A stretch of DNA of 64,000 nucleotides from Owenia fusiformis (lineage: Eukaryota; Annelida; Polychaeta; Sabellida; Oweniidae), in NCBI GenBank assembly GCA_903813345.2, contig CAIIXF020000011.1, positions 8,208,571 to 8,272,570 of the forward strand, given 5' to 3'. Numbering within the stretch: position 1 is the first letter of the stretch; each line of letters opens with the position of its first letter. Both the position numbers and the translations under genes were made by a program. The notes beneath the pieces are model-generated. The model was not told where the DNA came from. It was given only the letters and a program-made list of their open reading frames with translations, and made no database searches. This document shows, in pieces, positions 44,343-55,786 of this stretch.

Positions 44343-46375
44343 TTACTGTGACATCATTGGATTTTCCTTGCAGTCATCGTAGTAACAGGATAGATCCCTT
44401 GTGAGAATTATATTCTCACTTACTTCATGTACTGCATGTACTTTAAAAGTACCAACGACTGGTTTGATGCCCTTTGCCCTATCCTCAATGATGCCTTTAC
44501 TCAACTGGATATCATTTTGAGAAACAAACAGATACTTAATTGTAGAGCCGGAATTGTTGGCCCATTCAAAGATGCCGCGGGCGTTTTGAATTGTTGTAAC
44601 GCCACGTTTGACCGCCCAATCCGCCGATCGTTTCACGCTCGCTCCTGTACCATCTCAGGGTCCTTTGCAATGCCCAATCTCTAGATAATTCCATGTTGCT
44701 TTCACGCGTGGAAAACGAAGCTGTGACAGCTGACACATTAAAACATTGTTTTGTTTCTGTATTGCGATGTCGGTGAATCAGAAAGGTAATGGATGTGATT
44801 AAGAGATGGAACAAGAGCTTGGATTTCGGGAATTAGTTTTGTGACTATCGCTTGAACTGTTCCTGAATCGTGATCTAATGTTGGGGATACAGGACAGAAA
44901 CATCTTACGCTGGTTGGGGAATCTTCGGATGGTTTATAATAGAGAACAGCTGAACAGTGAAGTGTAACCATATTGGCGTTCCAATAAGTCGACTGTATTT
45001 CCTCCATTGAGGAACACGTATAGTTTTCTGAGAAGTCCAACCATACCATGACTTCACTTTGATTTTAAGATTCTCGCAGGTTTCTGGTTTGTTTATATTG
45101 ATTTCTATGTTCATCAGGTGTTGCCTAAAGTCTTTGAAGTCAGTCATAAATGTTTTTGAAATTCTCTACTAGGGACTGTGGCGGACACCTGCTTCCATCT
45201 CATTTTGTCATCGGTATCCTTTACCTTTTTCCAAGTAAGATGGGTGACTGTTTTAGGCAGGTGGGAGAAGCGATTCAGTATCTCTGCATCCGTAAAATTT
45301 CGTGCTACACCATCGATCGTGCTGTGGTTCTTTCCAATGTTATTCACGCCGACGCTTTAAGGCAATATTTTGGTGTCTTGTGCAAAGACAAATTTTCTGT
45401 GATTTGTATTTTAAAAGTGATATATACTTTGGTCGAAGTTTCTTGAATGGTGTTAAACCAATTGGTACATTTGGATATTCGAATTTGAATTTCAGATAAA
45501 GGTTATTTACATAGTCTTTAAGGACGTATTTCTGTTGAATTTGATTCTTTCTTTTTACGCAATCACCTTTTCCAGGAAACATTGTGCTATTATCTTCTCT
45601 CTTTAGAAATTCTACGACCAATGATCCGTACATAAGACCTTTGTTTGACGACCTTGGTTGTTTTATGGGTTGTTTCTCGTGTTTCAGTTGAACTCGCATT
45701 CCGGGAAAGCTTGATATTGCTTTGAGGCATCCGTACTTCTTAAGGCTATCGCGAAGAAAAACATCTTTATTTTTCTTGCTAGACCTCTGGAGTGTTGCAT
45801 TTGCGACGATATGTTTTGCTTGGAGATAACGCAATTGTTTCGAATCTAGATTGATACGTTTAAGGTCTGCTAATGCGATTCTTCCTGGAGAGTTCAGATG
45901 GTAAACCATCACTGAGTTCCCTTGAACGTACAGATATATCTTCACGTGCTCGCACTTGCTTCGCCCTCATTCGAGATATTGTTCTTTTTAGTCGTTTCAC
46001 AAGTTTCTCTAATTTGATAGTTTTGTTCTTCAGACGTGAATTATCTTGCTTCATCGATCGGTTGATACTGAGTTTTTTGTTGAAGGACTTTCATTTTTGA
46101 CTGAAAACCGGTAATGCTACCTTGAAAACGGTTTGGGCACTTGTACGTGTTCGCATAGATTGCGCTAGAGCCTCCCTTTTTCTCTTTCTACATGCTTGTG
46201 CGGCAATTTTGTTTCGAATTCTCAAGTTATGTAACCTTTTCTTCGGAAGCCGATTCCTTGGAACATACTCCGCACGTTTGCGTTCTCTATCATTTTTAAG
46301 GAATGCCTCTCTGTTCTCTAACAGTTTCCTATATCTATGTCGACGACAGCGCTCGGCATTTGTTGTGAGTGGCAT
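44343..46375 (-). pseudogene. Decayed multi-copy transposon-type gene, family not assigned
   Basis: Consecutive minus-strand frames form one broken protein of roughly 650-680 residues. From 46375 there is a highly basic N-terminus (RCRRHRYRK, KIAAQACRKRKRE). It is followed by a Lys-rich coiled-coil-like stretch (~45860-46054) and NLYLKFKFEYPNVPIGLTPF with a CLCTRHQN cluster (45340-45945). Next come MVWLDFSENYTC and LSDSPTSQYRNKTMF (44738-45049), then KRGVTTIQNARGIFEWANNS (44343-44636). Several frame changes show decay. I recall similar uncharacterised multi-copy proteins in invertebrate genomes, which suggests a DNA transposon, but I cannot name the superfamily. A TIR element begins 8 bp upstream of its ATG. 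Confidence 0.65.
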
Positions 46376-46382
46376 ATCTGAC

Positions 46383-48249
46383 GTACACTCCCCTCCATAA
46401 GTTTGGCAACCTTTTTTCCCCCATTGAACTACGTGTTAAAGCCTCTTTACCTTTGAATTTTTATTTACTTAACCTGCGATGAAAATACTTATACTATTGA
46501 TGGAAACGTAATTTGACTTCAATTCCAATGCCTCCAAATTTTCTCAATTTTTTTCCTCAATTGCAATAGGTCGAAAATTGATGATGAATTTGATGAATTT
46601 TTGAAAATCGACATTCCCATGTAAACCAATGGGAAAAGGTAGGTTTGCCGCAAGTCATATGACAGAACATCCATCCATCTGAGTCCTTGCAAAAAATACG
46701 AGTTAGGCAGGCAATTGGATTTGCTAACTTTATTTAATAAAAAATTGATATGTTTTTTTCAGGTTCAACAAAGTTATAGGGCTTTAAAGTGTGCGCCTGA
46801 CCCGGCTACGTATAGCACAGAGTTTATACTGGCGGATTAGACTAGTTCATTTTTTATATGTGTGTGAAAGCTTTCTCTTATTTGCGTTTTTTCGTTTAGT
46901 ACGGTTTTGTTATAATTGCCGAGGTCATATAACCGGCATAAAACAATGATTATCGTTGACTGCCCACACACAAAACATACGTTGAGTGAACAGTGTTATT
47001 ACAAACAACAGGCTTTAGAATACAAAGCGTAGTGTGATAATAAGCTGCACACTACCACTGCTGCATGTACATATTACTAATTTACTAGGGCTCCCAAAGA
47101 GTGGATAGGGAGGTTGTGTTTGTCACTTTTAAATTTTACATTTCAAAATTGTCATTTTACATGTCATAATTTGTTGGTTTCATTCGTTTAGCCAATCAAA
47201 ACATTGTAAAACAATAAATTGTCTGTTACGTACAATCAATTTTGTTAGTTGTCAGAATAAAGTTACGTTCATCTGAATCCATGTATCAAAACAAAAATCC
47301 TATTTTCACTTCAAAATACTTCAGTGAGATGAAGGCTCGGAATTGTCACATGCAATAACTTATTGTCGTATTCGTTATTTTATCTTCTCGATAGTAGCAT
47401 TTAGTCGCACATTTGATGCCAGGTCACCTTGTCGCGTACCTCTTAGGGAACCCCACATTTATGTGTGTACTCATGGAAGTAAATTCCCCGGTGTAGCCGA
47501 GAGCCACAAACTTTTCAACAGGTTCGAAATGACCAATTTCTCTCATATATACTCTAAATATTTTATTATTTAGCACCTACAAAGTATTGCTAATAACCAT
47601 ATGTAATTTCAATAAGGAAACTTATCTGGCTACATATAAATTCAATATCAACACTAGCTGTTCTCTCAACACGTCCTGGCTTACCTTGTGGTAACAAACC
47701 CTGGATTTTCGCTATTTATAGTTTATCAACACCTGGACGCATGCGCATTTTATACTTTATCGGGCACTTTAAAGTCAAAATTGTTTTTCAAAAAACCTCT
47801 CCCATTGAAATAACACAGGAGGCGAAAAATTATTTTCAAACATGACTTTGAAGCGCTCTTACTTTAATATTCATCAAATAAACTAAACACTTAGTGTTAA
47901 AAAAAGTTAGACAATCCAATTTTCTATATAAAAATATTTTTCCTGAATCTTTTACTGAAAAGATATCCTGATTTCTGATTTGCCCCGAACCCTCCATTTC
48001 CCATTGGATTACATGGGAATGACGATTTTCAAAAATTCATCAAATTTATCATCAATTGTCGACCTATTGTAATTGAGGAAAAAAATTGAGAAAATTTGGA
48101 GGTATTGGAAATAAAGTCAAGTTACTTTTCCATCAATATGATAAGCTATTTCATCGCCGGTTAAGTAAATAAAAATTCAAACGTAAAGAGGCTTAAACAC
48201 GTAGTTCAATGGGGAAAAAAGGTTGCCAAACTTATGGAGGGGAGTGTAC
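46383..48249. mobile_element. TIR element GTACACTCCCCTCCATAAG, ~1.87 kb
   Basis: The left end GTACACTCCCCTCCATAAGT faces ACTTATGGAGGGGAGTGTAC at 48230-48249. Inverted similarity covers ~255 bp on each side, for example CACGTAGTTCAATGGGG opposite CCCCATTGAACTACGTG, and ATTCCCATGTAA opposite TTACATGGGAAT. The interior has no recognisable protein. Confidence 0.85.
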
Positions 48250-48559
48250 ATGCATACACTGGAAAAAAGAAAATCTATCTAATTAGTTTGTGCCATGTAA
48301 AACATTCCAGATGCAATGTTTGATCAATCGTATCAAACATTCCGGGATTTTATATGACTACTTTGGACGAAACGCGGATTCCCGGGGAACCAAGCTTTCC
48401 TATTGAAAGAGGATTATCATAAATGGGGTATTGTTTTTTCCATAGAATAATATTAATTTCTAGTATATTGAGCTTCATTTAAAATGATAATCATAATCGA
48501 TAAAATACTTATATTGCAAAATAAAATATCACACCAGTCGGCTAGGTCTACTCGCTTAC

Positions 48560-49133
48560 CCCCCTATCACACCAAACTAGTTCTTACCCGTTCTTGCCAG
48601 TCCTACGAAAAACGGGCTCGATCTGGCTGCGGTCGGGATAGATATATGTCTAAAATAATTAGCTACTTCGGTCATAAACAGTCTTCAATACGTCTATCAC
48701 GTTCGCAGTTCGTTCAGGTCGCACCACGTCGGTGTGCAACGTAGTATAAACCGTCCCTTAGTCTAGAAGGTCATCATGACCGGATTACAGAACGGTATGG
48801 TCGCCATCGAATTTTGAATCGATTCAAAATTCTAAATCACATACCCCGTTCGGGAAAGTCCATGAAGTTCGAAAACAGACCGTCGAAGGTTGTAGCGACG
48901 TTCATTCAGTTCGCACACAGTTTAAAACCGATTCGGCAACGTTTTGATGATCACCAGAAAATGTTGAGCATGCTCTAAGTGCTGGAGGACCTACTCGTTC
49001 TAGTAGTTTCATGAAGTTTGTAAACAGATCCCAAACGGTTCTTAGTGGGTTCTTAGTACGTCAAATCCGTTCGTGCACAGTTTAAGCCCGTTTTCGAGAA
49101 CGTAGTGACAACTAGTTTGGTGTGATAGTAGGG
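48560..49133. mobile_element. 574-bp MITE with CTATCACACCAAACTAGTT ends
   Basis: The left CCCCCTATCACACCAAACTA faces the right end (reverse complement CCCTACTATCACACCAAACT). TTAC is present on both sides (48556-48559 and 49134-49137), a likely 4-bp target duplication. Internally, GTTCG..ACAG direct-repeat blocks recur (CATGAAGTTCGAAAACAG and CATGAAGTTTGTAAACAG). Confidence 0.8.
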
Positions 49134-49853
49134 TTACTGATGACTGGCACACTTCGTGTATTGATATAAATGTAAATAGTAGATGGGTTAACTGCATTTT
49201 AGGGGGTCTGGACTTCAATCTATGATGCAAACGTTTCCTTTGACATGAGAACTTACCTTAGGACCATAGAAACAAATTTATCCAAAGACACACGCCAGAT
49301 GGCGCTTTATATTGGAAATATTCACATTTTTCAAAATGGCCGCCAAAAATACAACGGAGACAATATATTTTCTTCCATGCATGCTATAATGATACGATTG
49401 GTGCCTAAATATACATTTTTGTGGGTGAAGAATCAATTTAGTATGGGTTTGAGTCTTGAAAATAAGGAACTTCCTCTTTATATTAAAAAATATGCCTTTT
49501 TAAAATGGCTGCCAGAGATGTAACAAATATGATATCTTCACTTGTATGCATGCTACAATAGTAAGATTGATGTCCAAGTATACATTAATGGGGTGGTAGA
49601 ATCCATTTGATACGGTTTACAGTCTTTATTTTCCCAATGAAAAAAGTTCAGTGGGGATATAGTGAAGCCCTCCGTCCGCCAGTCTGTCAGTCCATCGTCT
49701 GTCTTAAATATGATTTTGCAATTATTTTCAGATTCCTTCAAACTATGGCCATATATACTCAATTAAATTGAAGATGGGGTTAATTTAATGATTAATGCCT
49801 CAGAAAATTCAAAATGTCCCAGAGAAGGAGTTGATTACATATTCACTGGTGAT

Positions 49854-50374
49854 CCACTCGATTACGCTGGTTACCAAAACGAACCATTTTGGTAACAAAA
49901 TGTCGGAACGTCGAAGGCACGATTTTTCTTTTTTCTTTATTTCACGCGTTGTAGGCAGAATCCCCACGACGTTTTTTCTCACAACGTACATCAGTATCAT
50001 ATGTTTTAGAAAATGTACATGTTTGCGAAAAAATAGCTCAGAAGACAACAGAATCGTCGATTTACTTCCTCACTTAAGTTAAACGGTTTTTCGAGAAACA
50101 GTTAAGATCTGCATTTTTAACCCAAACCGTTTATGTAACTTAAGTGAGGGAGTAAATCGACGATTCTGTTGTCTTCTGAACTATTTGTTCGCAAATATGT
50201 ACATTTTCTCAAACATATGATACTGATACACGTTTGTGTTAAATAATGTCGTGGGAATTCTGCCTACAACGTGTAAATTGAGGAAACGAGAAAAATCGTA
50301 CCTTCGATGTTCCGACATTTTGTTACCAAAACGAACCGTTTTGGTAACCAGCGTAATCGAGTGGATCACCAGTG
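49854..50374. mobile_element. Complete foldback element CACTGGTGATC, 521 bp
   Basis: Almost perfectly palindromic. The left end CACTGGTGATCCACTCGATT faces AATCGAGTGGATCACCAGTG. The arms are ~250 bp and the loop near 50095-50120 includes AAACGG..CCGTTT. Flanks ATATT and CTATT may be a 5-bp target duplication with one change. Fragments of the same family lie at 18106-18274 and 31579-31920. CACTG ends with ~5-bp duplication resemble the 2492-bp transposon at 8548-11039. Confidence 0.9.
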
Positions 50375-51800
50375 CTATTACTTACTACATATCTCGTCAA
50401 GGCATGGTTACATTATATTAAGTTAGATCTCAAATTTTTTATTGTCTAAATATGATTTTTACCATTGACTAAATGGTCACCAAAATGTTTAAAAAAGCAG
50501 AAATTCTGATATTGTACTGTATGTCTATTAGTTAACAAACATTTTCACTTTTTATTGAAAATGTATGCCGTTTTCTCAATGGCTGTGGAAAATAATACAA
50601 AAATTATATCTAACAAGGGTTCTAAAACTTCTTCAAAAGTAGAATATATAGTTTGAAAGAGTAGTTTTGAATGTATCAATTTGCGATGACAGAAACTATG
50701 CTGAAAACAATGGATAGCATGGGACATGTGGTTCAGCGCATTTCAAATGCCATCCCCTTTAATTAATTGTTGATATAAAATGAAGTGCCAAGGTGGGATC
50801 CTAATCCATAATTTTCCAGAAAGCTGGATAGATATTTTACAAGCATGGGGACTTCACTTGCTGAAAGAAAACACATTGTTTTAATAATAAACACTGTATT
50901 TATGGCCAGGAAGTACTCATGGTGAAAGACATATTAATGTGGTTTAAAATCTTAATCTCTAAAATGTTCAAATGAAAAAATAAGAATATTTTTCTCAATG
51001 TAACAATATTCAGTGCTGTATGTGTATACATACATGAAGGCATTTCTCAAAATGACTATTATTTAAAACTCAATAGTTTGAAAACGATTATTTTTAAGGC
51101 TCATAATCCAATTAGCTAGATGCGAGTAGTAACAATCTTTATTTTTGTCATCAAAAATTCAAAATTCAGTCTCACTGTTGTCGAATTTGGAATCTTAATG
51201 ACAAATTGCATCTAGATATATGGTTTTGAAAAGAGTCCATCAACTTTAAAATTGAATTTTCTTCGAAAATGTGACATTTAGGTCAGGGAAATTCCCCATA
51301 GTCCCCATGTTGTAAAACACAAAAAGTGAGATATCTTTCCTTGTGCTGTGCAGATAATATTTTCTTTTACTGGAGATATTTTAATTTGTACAACTATCAG
51401 ATACAAAATAGTAATATGAAATTTGAACCACTAAGAATTAAGAATATTCAAGTTTAAGGGAACTTTGTAATACCCTGCAATGTTATTTCACCCGAATTAG
51501 CCACCTGGTGGGGAAATGGTAACTACCTACTCGCATCTGAGTAATTAAATAGGTTTTACATTTCTAAAAATTAAGATTTTGAAGCCAGTTTTATGAAATA
51601 TTATGCCCAAAGAAACTTTTAGCAAAGATACAATTTTTGTTAGCAACGATACAATCTTAGTTAGCAAAGGTACAATCTTTGTTATATTTTCAGCTGCGTA
51701 TAGTGTATATTTCCAATATAAAACAATACACAATAAAGTCTTTAAGATAAAACGGATAGTTGCTACAATATTATGTGCGCACTATTAAGAACTAATGAAA
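50375..51800. other. Non-coding interior of the 3.56-kb element
   Basis: No protein similarity is recognisable. It contains a small 21-bp tandem repeat at 51622-51684. Confidence 0.4.
51622..51684 (+). repeat. Three copies of a 21-bp tandem repeat
   Basis: The unit GCAAAGATACAATYTTWGTTA is repeated three times with a few substitutions. It reads open in frame, but only because 21 is a multiple of three. Confidence 0.85.
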
Positions 51801-52864
51801 TTGATTCTCCTATCCCATAAATGTAAAATGTTGACACCAATGGTATCAGTGTAGCATGCACTGATGTGAAGATATCATGATTGTTATATTTCTGGTGGCC
51901 ATTTTTAGAAACACATAATTTCAAATAAAGTGAAAATTCTAATTATGAAAGACTCCAAACCTATTTAAATGGATTCTACAACCCGATTAATGTATACTTT
52001 GACACCATTCTTATCATTGTAGCATGCTTAGAAGCGAAGATATCTTCTTTGTTATATTTCTGGCAGCCATTTTGAAAAATGCATATATTTTGAATATAAA
52101 GTGCAAGTGCTGAATTTACAAGACTCGAAACCTAATTAAATAGATTATACAACTGCATTAATGTATTTTTTGACACCACTCTTATAACTGTAGCATGCAC
52201 AGAAGCAAAACTATTGTCTCTGATGTATTTTTGGCGGCCATTTTGAAAAAATGTATATATTTCCAATAAAAAGCGCTTGTGTCTTTGGATAAATTTATTT
52301 CTATTGCCCTAAGGTATTTCCATGCCAAAGGGGACATTTGTAAGATAAGATATCTTAATTTGTAAGTATTCGTAAGGTAAGATATCTATAATTAGTTATA
52401 TTTCTGGCAGCCATTTTGAAGAACGCGTATATTTTGAATATAAAGTGGAAGTTCTTAATTGTCAAGACTCAACATCTAATAAAATAGATTCTTCAACTAC
52501 ATCACTGTATTTTTGACACCAATCTTATAATTGTAGCATGCACAGAAGCAAAGGTATTGTCTCTGGTGTATCTTTGGCGGCCATTTTGAAAAATGCGTAT
52601 ATTTCCAATATAAAGCGCCATCTAGCTTGTGTCTTTGGATAAATTTATTTCTATTGCCCTAAGGTACTTCCATGCCAAATGGGACATTTGCATCATACAA
52701 TGAAGTCCAAATGTAGTTAACCCATCTACTAAAACATATTAATAGAACAGCATGAATTCACAACAAAAATTTAAGCTCAATGCATTTAAGAAAAGACAAG
52801 ACATGAATGGCTCAGCACTATCATTTTATAGGCTAAGGCGTTCGAAAAACATGATGGAGGCTAC

Positions 52865-54790
52865 AGTGGTAGCCGATTACCAAAACCGCCATCACATCAA
52901 AATATCTGAGCAACGTCAAGTATTAACAATACACTTTGCGTGCGTCTAGAATAAGGCAATATCCTGAAATCCAGAAATGTATATTTCATAAGAAAAACTT
53001 CATATTTGTTTTCATTTTTCATTGAGTAGGAGATTACATTCAAAATGTTACACTTTCAAGATATAAGCTTCGACCCAGAATTGTAAAAACCTGAAACGTA
53101 TTGTTGGTTTTTCAAATTGCGTATTATCATTCACGTTCTCCAAAAGTGAGGAATTTAAATACGTGGATTTTCTCGATTATTCTTAAAATGCTACCCTCGA
53201 AATATAAATGTGTTGGAGGTTGAACTTAAATTGGCACGCTTGTATTAATACGATATCTTGAAAAAATACAGTGTCACCCAATAATGTACAAAAGAAGTAA
53301 GTTTATTCTAAAACTGAACGCAAAAAAATTACATTTAAATTGTGGTTGGTTCATGATAAAAAAGATTTATTATTTACATGTTTGCTGATGATACGACGTC
53401 AGATACTGTACATCGCGGCATTTTACTGCATTTTTAATGCGTACTTACTTTTAAAACCGCAATATCTAGTCAGCAACATCATATTTTTCTACAATTTTTC
53501 GTCATCAGTTGAACACGTATGTCCATGAAATATTTTGCCTATCAGAATTCCAAATAACTGATTTGGGACTTTTTAAATGAGAATCACGCAAGCCGTATTA
53601 TGCGACTTTCTATGCTAAAACCTAAAACGAAAAATGAAGATAACTTTTTCATTTCCCAACGGATCTTTCTCAAATTTTCACAATATTTAAATTCACCATT
53701 TTGAAAAAGACAAACAGATTCTGTGTGATGACGTCATAATATAACAATGCTAACTTAACGCTTATATTTATGCAAAAAAAGTGTCGACAGGCAGGATTTC
53801 GTACCAACAAGATATATATTTTGATCAATTAAACATTAAATCGTTTGAAAGGTGAATTATTCTTTTTTGATTCCTGAAAGGCATATCATATTCTATATTT
53901 TTATCAAAAAACTATATCATTTCGATTAAAATTCAGTCTGTAAGAAGTATAAATTGAAAGAAATATGAAGTGAAGCCATGTGAAAAAATCACAAAATTAC
54001 GTTTCATTTTTTGAGTTCTAATATTTCTAATTAAGGAATAAACATTCAAAACTTTCCAATGTTTCAGCATGTTCTTTTAAATATACCCCTTACTACATAC
54101 AATTAATTTCATTTAATTTGAACCAGTATATATTGAGATAGACATCGTTTTATCACCGTAACCCCAAGTGAAGCCTTTACAAAATAAGACGTTACGCCGT
54201 TAGCGTATTATATGTTCTCCTTTATTATTCATTGCTTTAAATAAATAAAACTAAATATTCGAGTTAAAATAAATTACAAATAATGCATTTAACAATCCTT
54301 AATATCTTCCCGTCTGTGTTTATCAGTTGAATATGACAAGGGGCATTGTGAAAGAGTCTAGAAAGACGGTGCGACAACGAGAGCGCAGTGCCAAAAAGCG
54401 CGACAAAGAAGAAAACGGGTAGGGTTTGAAATGTCTACTTTCTGGTGATTCTAATTCTGTATATCGTGACACAAACTTTGTGAATATAGAATTGTATTGA
54501 AGCGCACATTAATCTGAACAAAACTTGAAGTTTTTAAGAAGATTCCACGAATATTAAAACGTTTGCAATTACTTGGAGGAGCATTGCGCATATTTATCGT
54601 GTACATTTTTGCATTTTGTCGGTAAAATGAACAATTACACTGTTACGCCGTGATGTACAGTATCTGACGTCGTATCTGATAGGAACATTGTATATTGAAA
54701 ATAATGGCCCAGAAGTTAACTTCAAATGTGGCAATATTTTCAGTAAATATTGATGAACGCAAGTATTGCTCATGTGACCTGACTGATAAC
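52865..54790. repeat. Second R1-like copy, interrupted by a TIR element
   Basis: 52865-53389 and 54677-54790 together match 33085-33830 in the same orientation. Shared phrases include ACGTCAAGTATYAACAATAC, TGGATTTTCTYGATTATTCTT and TTTACAYGTTTGCTGA. The intervening 53390-54676 is a separate insertion. Confidence 0.8.
53390..54676. mobile_element. 1287-bp TIR element with 4-bp target duplication
   Basis: The left GATACGACGTCAGATACTGT faces ACAGTATCTGACGTCGTATC. TIR similarity spans ~30 bp. TGAT flanks both sides (53386-53389, 54677-54680). The R1 copy at 33.7 kb gives the uninterrupted sequence (TTTGCTGAAAGG). No transposase is recognised. A short plus-strand frame at 54333-54422 is unusually basic. 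Confidence 0.88.
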
Positions 54791-55643
54791 TGTTTTTGTT
54801 AACATTTTTTGCGCGACTGTTTCTGTTCCTTTCAAACTAATCTTGAGAAAAAAGAAACATCTATCCAAATTTCATTGGAACAAAATGAAATATAAACAAC
54901 GTGTTTTGGGTTGCTGTACAAAAAAGTATTCAAAAAATTAAAACAAAAATAGATAAAAATTAAAGTAAACATTTTATTTCATTAACAAGATACTTTTTAA
55001 TTAACCAAATTTTCCTTTGTATAATAGCAATGTTGAGCGTCGTGATAATCGAACACAATTAAGAAAATCAGTTGTGAAACAAAGTTACATTTGAAACAAT
55101 ACCAGTCGCTTAAAACTGGCACTCGTTAGTCTTTCATTCGAGTGTGGTAATAGGTTAATTGGATGGGTTTTGTGGATGCATGTTAACGTACATGTTACAT
55201 GTGAATGAATTCAGAAACAGATGATTTGAATGAAGATAGCTAAAATCAAGAGTTTTCATGGAAAATCTAAGTGTCTCGTCGACAAATCGGTAGTTTTATA
55301 CGCGGGACCTCTTGAGTTTGACTTTTAATTTTGAAAGAGATCTGTATCCATATGCCATCTATTATTTATGTTCAGATTACTTCACATAAAATACATTTTT
55401 GTGCTTTTGATGTTTGAGCGTAGGGATATACTCTCATGGATAATTTCGTTAGGCGTCGTGTAATTTGAACAGTGGGTGATAGCTTGTTGTTGCAAATCAC
55501 TGGAAAACGAAAGGAAGACATGATGTCATCCTGTCAACTGCAATAAAATTCGCTAAGAATGTTTTCCAATTACATGTAAATCATTTTTATCCTCGAAATT
55601 TTAATTTAATATCTTAACACGTGTGTATGAATTCATTGAGTAA
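54791..55643. other. No gene recognised
   Basis: AT-rich sequence with no identifiable coding region, TE end or structured repeat. Confidence 0.4.
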
Positions 55644-55783
55644 TACCTTGGTCACATTTGCTCCGATTCATCGACCGGCGCCCGGCCGATTGGGTATTCT
55701 GTTCACGATTGTATTCAGTTTTGAACAGAATACTCAATCTGCGAGGCGCCGGCCGATGAATCGGAGCAAATGTGACCAAGGTA
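55644..55783. mobile_element. 140-bp palindromic MITE, PIF/Harbinger-like
   Basis: TACCTTGGTCACATTTGCTC faces GAGCAAATGTGACCAAGGTA. The arms are ~60 bp and GC-rich (GGCGCCCGGCC), around a short loop. TAA flanks both sides (55641-55643, 55784-55786), consistent with the 3-bp TWA preference of PIF/Harbinger elements. Confidence 0.85.
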
Positions 55784-55786
55784 TAA

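Larger units (their letters stand above)
49177..52731. mobile_element. 3.56-kb element with long inverted arms built of ~190-bp units
   Basis: Ends TAGTAGATGGGTTAACT and AGTTAACCCATCTACTA. The left arm (49177 to ~49640) is matched in reverse by the right arm (~51800-52731): CAAAGACACA..GGCGCTTTATATTGGAAATA faces TTCCAATATAAAGCGCCATC. The right arm has about four direct units of ~190 bp, each with GTAGCATGCA and GGCGGCCATTTTGAAAAATG-like words. No transposase is recognised. A complete foldback (49854-50374) and a CCCTCCGTCCG-type block are inserted within. Confidence 0.75.

Noticed and set aside
51545-51788. Small ORFs with repeated KDTIFVSND-like words
   Set aside because: The repeated peptide simply translates a 21-bp tandem repeat; both strands are open for the same reason.
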